Assembly: GCF_010667645.1 (NCBI RefSeq)
Contig: NZ_WHZV01000001.1
Location: 451,254-515,253 of the forward strand
Source: Bifidobacterium platyrrhinorum
Lineage (GTDB): Bacteria > Actinomycetota > Actinomycetes > Actinomycetales > Bifidobacteriaceae
DNA: 64,000 bases
Direction of reading: 5' to 3'
This document shows positions 62,278-64,000 of the stretch, one piece after another; within the stretch, counting starts at the first letter, position 1; each line of letters begins with the position of its first letter. The notes under the pieces were generated by a model. That model worked only from the letters and a program-made list of their open reading frames with translations. It ran no database searches and was not told the DNA's origin. A program made the position numbers and the translations under genes.

Positions 62278-64000
62278 CGACCACCACGGACCACCCCCGA
62301 ACCGGCACGACGAACACAATCCCCACAGCCGCCGCCACGGCACACACATGGCGACGCCCCGCCCTCATCGCCCTCGCGGCCATCATCCTGCTCGAACTGC
62401 TCGTCTTCAACCTGCCCCACTGGCAGACCCTCACCGCCACGCCACAGACCGTACACGACGACGGCACCGGCAACGGGCTCGCCATCGAATCCGGCGGCAC
62501 CGCCGTCATCACCGACCCCGACCACGCCTGGCGCGACATCTCCGCCAGCCACCCCATCGACTACCTGTACATCAACCACACCAACGCCGAACGACCACAC
62601 CAAGGCGACGCCGTCACCTGGAAGATCTCCACACGCAAGAACACCGACTCCGGATGGTACGACGCCAACGCCCAAGCCGGATACTCACCATCCAGCGAAC
62701 ACTCCAGATACCAACGCATCGGCGACGGCGCCACACACATACGCATCCGCTACGACATGCCCAAAGGCACCGTGATCCCCTACAACACCATCACCGCCAA
62801 CCCACGCATACCCATGCGGTTCAGCGCCATCCGCCTCACCCTCGAAACCCTCATCGCACTGCTCATCATCGCATGCCGGCCCGCCTCGCCACTGCACCGC
62901 ACCGGACTCGACCCCCACACGCGCGCCACACGCATCCCCATCATCACCTGCGCCGCACTCTGCTGCCTCACCCCACTCGCCCTGCTCGCCATGGCCGCAC
63001 CACAAAACAGCCCACAACCCGTCTACTGGGACACCTTCGCCTCATACCAGGCCACCGACCAATACCAGAAAACCGCCGACGCCATCCTCAACGGCCACAC
63101 CTGGCTCGACTACCCCGTCAACCACGCGCTCGCCGCCATGGACAACCCCTACGACACACGCCAACGCACCATCGAAGCGCTGAACAACCCCGAAACCCCC
63201 ATCTACTTCGACGTCGCCTTCCACGACGGCAGATACTATTCCTACTTCGGCGTACTGCCCGCACTGCTCATGTTCGCCCCATACAAGGCCATCACCGGCA
63301 CGGACCTGCCCACCAACGCCGGCGTCGCCATCGCCGCCACCCTCGCCACCCTCGCCACCCTCGCCCTGACCATACAACTCGCCAGACTCATCAACCGACG
63401 CCGACCCGTCACCACCGGCGCGACCATACTCGCCATGACCGCCGCCACACTCGGCAACGGCATCCCCATCCTCATCCAACTCGGCCTGTTCTACCAGATC
63501 CCACAGGAAACGGCCATCGCCTGCGCCGCACTCGCGATAGCGCTATGGATCGAAGCGAAACTACGCAGACTCAGCCCGCCATGGCTCGCCGCCGGATCGC
63601 TCTGCATGGCCCTGACCATCGCCAGCAGACCACAGGTCATCCTCGCCACGCTCATCGCCATACCCCTGTTCGCCGACGAGATACGCGAACTCTGGCGGAA
63701 CGGACTGCAAGGAGGACGGGCTCTCGCCGACGAGGCCCGCGTCTGGGCGTGCGCCCTGGCCCCGTATGCGATGGTGTTCCTGCCGCAGTTCGCGTACAAT
63801 GCGGCGCGGTTCGGCGGCCCGCTGGATTTCGGCGCCTCATACAACCTCACCGGCTACGACATGACCCATTTCCGCGCGCCGCTCACCCAATACGCCTCGT
63901 TCGTCTTCTACTACCTCTTCCAGCCCCCGAACCTCACCGCGCGGTTCCCGTTCGTCCAACAGCAGTCCGTGCCGTTGACCACGTGGCGCAGCGAACACCC
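62274..64000 (+). CDS. Polytopic membrane protein, GT-C-like (3' end outside window)
   Basis: The frame is open from GTG 62274 (overlapping the GT2 stop as GTGA) to the window edge, at least 575 codons. It has a polar N-terminus, a helix at about 30-50, a 110-residue external domain (DGTGNGLAIESGGTA onward) and then many helices. The segment YQATDQYQKTADAILNGHTW, DNPYDTRQR and FHDGRYYSYFGVLPALLMFA is typical of a widespread GT-C-like family whose genes sit near GtrB-type enzymes. Its role would be to transfer a lipid-linked sugar outside. Codon use is G-poor to about 63715 and then returns to the window's norm, suggesting a mosaic gene. Confidence 0.75.
   Translation, partial: MTTTTDHPRTGTTNTIPTAAATAHTWRRPALIALAAIILLELLVFNLPHWQTLTATPQTVHDDGTGNGLAIESGGTAVITDPDHAWRDISASHPIDYLYINHTNAERPHQGDAVTWKISTRKNTDSGWYDANAQAGYSPSSEHSRYQRIGDGATHIRIRYDMPKGTVIPYNTITANPRIPMRFSAIRLTLETLIALLIIACRPASPLHRTGLDPHTRATRIPIITCAALCCLTPLALLAMAAPQNSPQPVYWDTFASYQATDQYQKTADAILNGHTWLDYPVNHALAAMDNPYDTRQRTIEALNNPETPIYFDVAFHDGRYYSYFGVLPALLMFAPYKAITGTDLPTNAGVAIAATLATLATLALTIQLARLINRRRPVTTGATILAMTAATLGNGIPILIQLGLFYQIPQETAIACAALAIALWIEAKLRRLSPPWLAAGSLCMALTIASRPQVILATLIAIPLFADEIRELWRNGLQGGRALADEARVWACALAPYAMVFLPQFAYNAARFGGPLDFGASYNLTGYDMTHFRAPLTQYASFVFYYLFQPPNLTARFPFVQQQSVPLTTWRSEH

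Overview
This is a high-GC, gene-dense chromosomal window of about 64 kb. It fits a Bifidobacterium from a serpin-carrying lineage. The evidence is a membrane-anchored serpin beside an OmpR-type two-component system (the arrangement known as SerRK in Bifidobacterium breve), actinobacterial codon use, many apparently leaderless starts (a TAnnnT-like -10 box 6-8 nt before ATG) and very short intergenic gaps. I see no tRNA, rRNA, CRISPR array, phage or transposase gene.

Region by region. 0-10.5 kb: the end of a polar amino-acid ABC importer, dtd, an MFS permease, a HAD hydrolase, a zinc alcohol dehydrogenase, a UvrA-like twin ABC protein, a shortened MerR and a MATE pump. 10.6-13.7 kb: two PadR paralogues around an NADP reductase-like gene, then two crcB fluoride channel genes behind a fluoride riboswitch. 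13.8-24.4 kb: a DEDDh exonuclease-like protein, a fetAB-like exporter, the two-component system, the serpin, a LysR/MFS pair and a 3-hydroxyacyl-CoA dehydrogenase interrupted by an in-frame TGA. 24.4-34.1 kb: a methyltransferase, an L-lactate dehydrogenase-like gene, two MFS paralogues and two NAD(P)H oxidoreductase paralogues in a duplicated layout, acetyltransferases, a potassium channel and a flavodoxin. 34.1-42.6 kb: a decayed hipBA locus, an aldo/keto reductase, a second sugar O-acetyltransferase, a PP2C-like protein, a cupin, a frameshifted LysR, an EmrB-type MFS, an aldose-epimerase-like enzyme and a TetR. 42.8-54.7 kb: a MacB/FtsX-type exporter, a TetR, azlC with a frameshifted azlD, an AEC carrier, an L,D-transpeptidase, a histidine phosphatase, a uracil permease, an AraC, a 53-residue protein and an SDR. 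54.7-64 kb: a DEAD-box helicase, a GH13 enzyme and a four-gene translationally coupled cell-surface polysaccharide operon that runs off the window.

Several regulatory links can be read from shared palindromes. A 16-bp element (consensus TTCGAGATATCTCGAA) lies before a PadR gene, its divergent reductase and a distant NAD(P)H oxidoreductase gene. A TGTACG-N2-CGTACA element lies twice before a TetR gene at 46.2 kb and once before a sugar acetyltransferase gene 17 kb away. The window also carries an unusual number of recently damaged genes (azlD, a lysR, hipBA, merR, the dehydrogenase TGA), which points to ongoing gene loss or, for the two single-base cases, possible sequence error.
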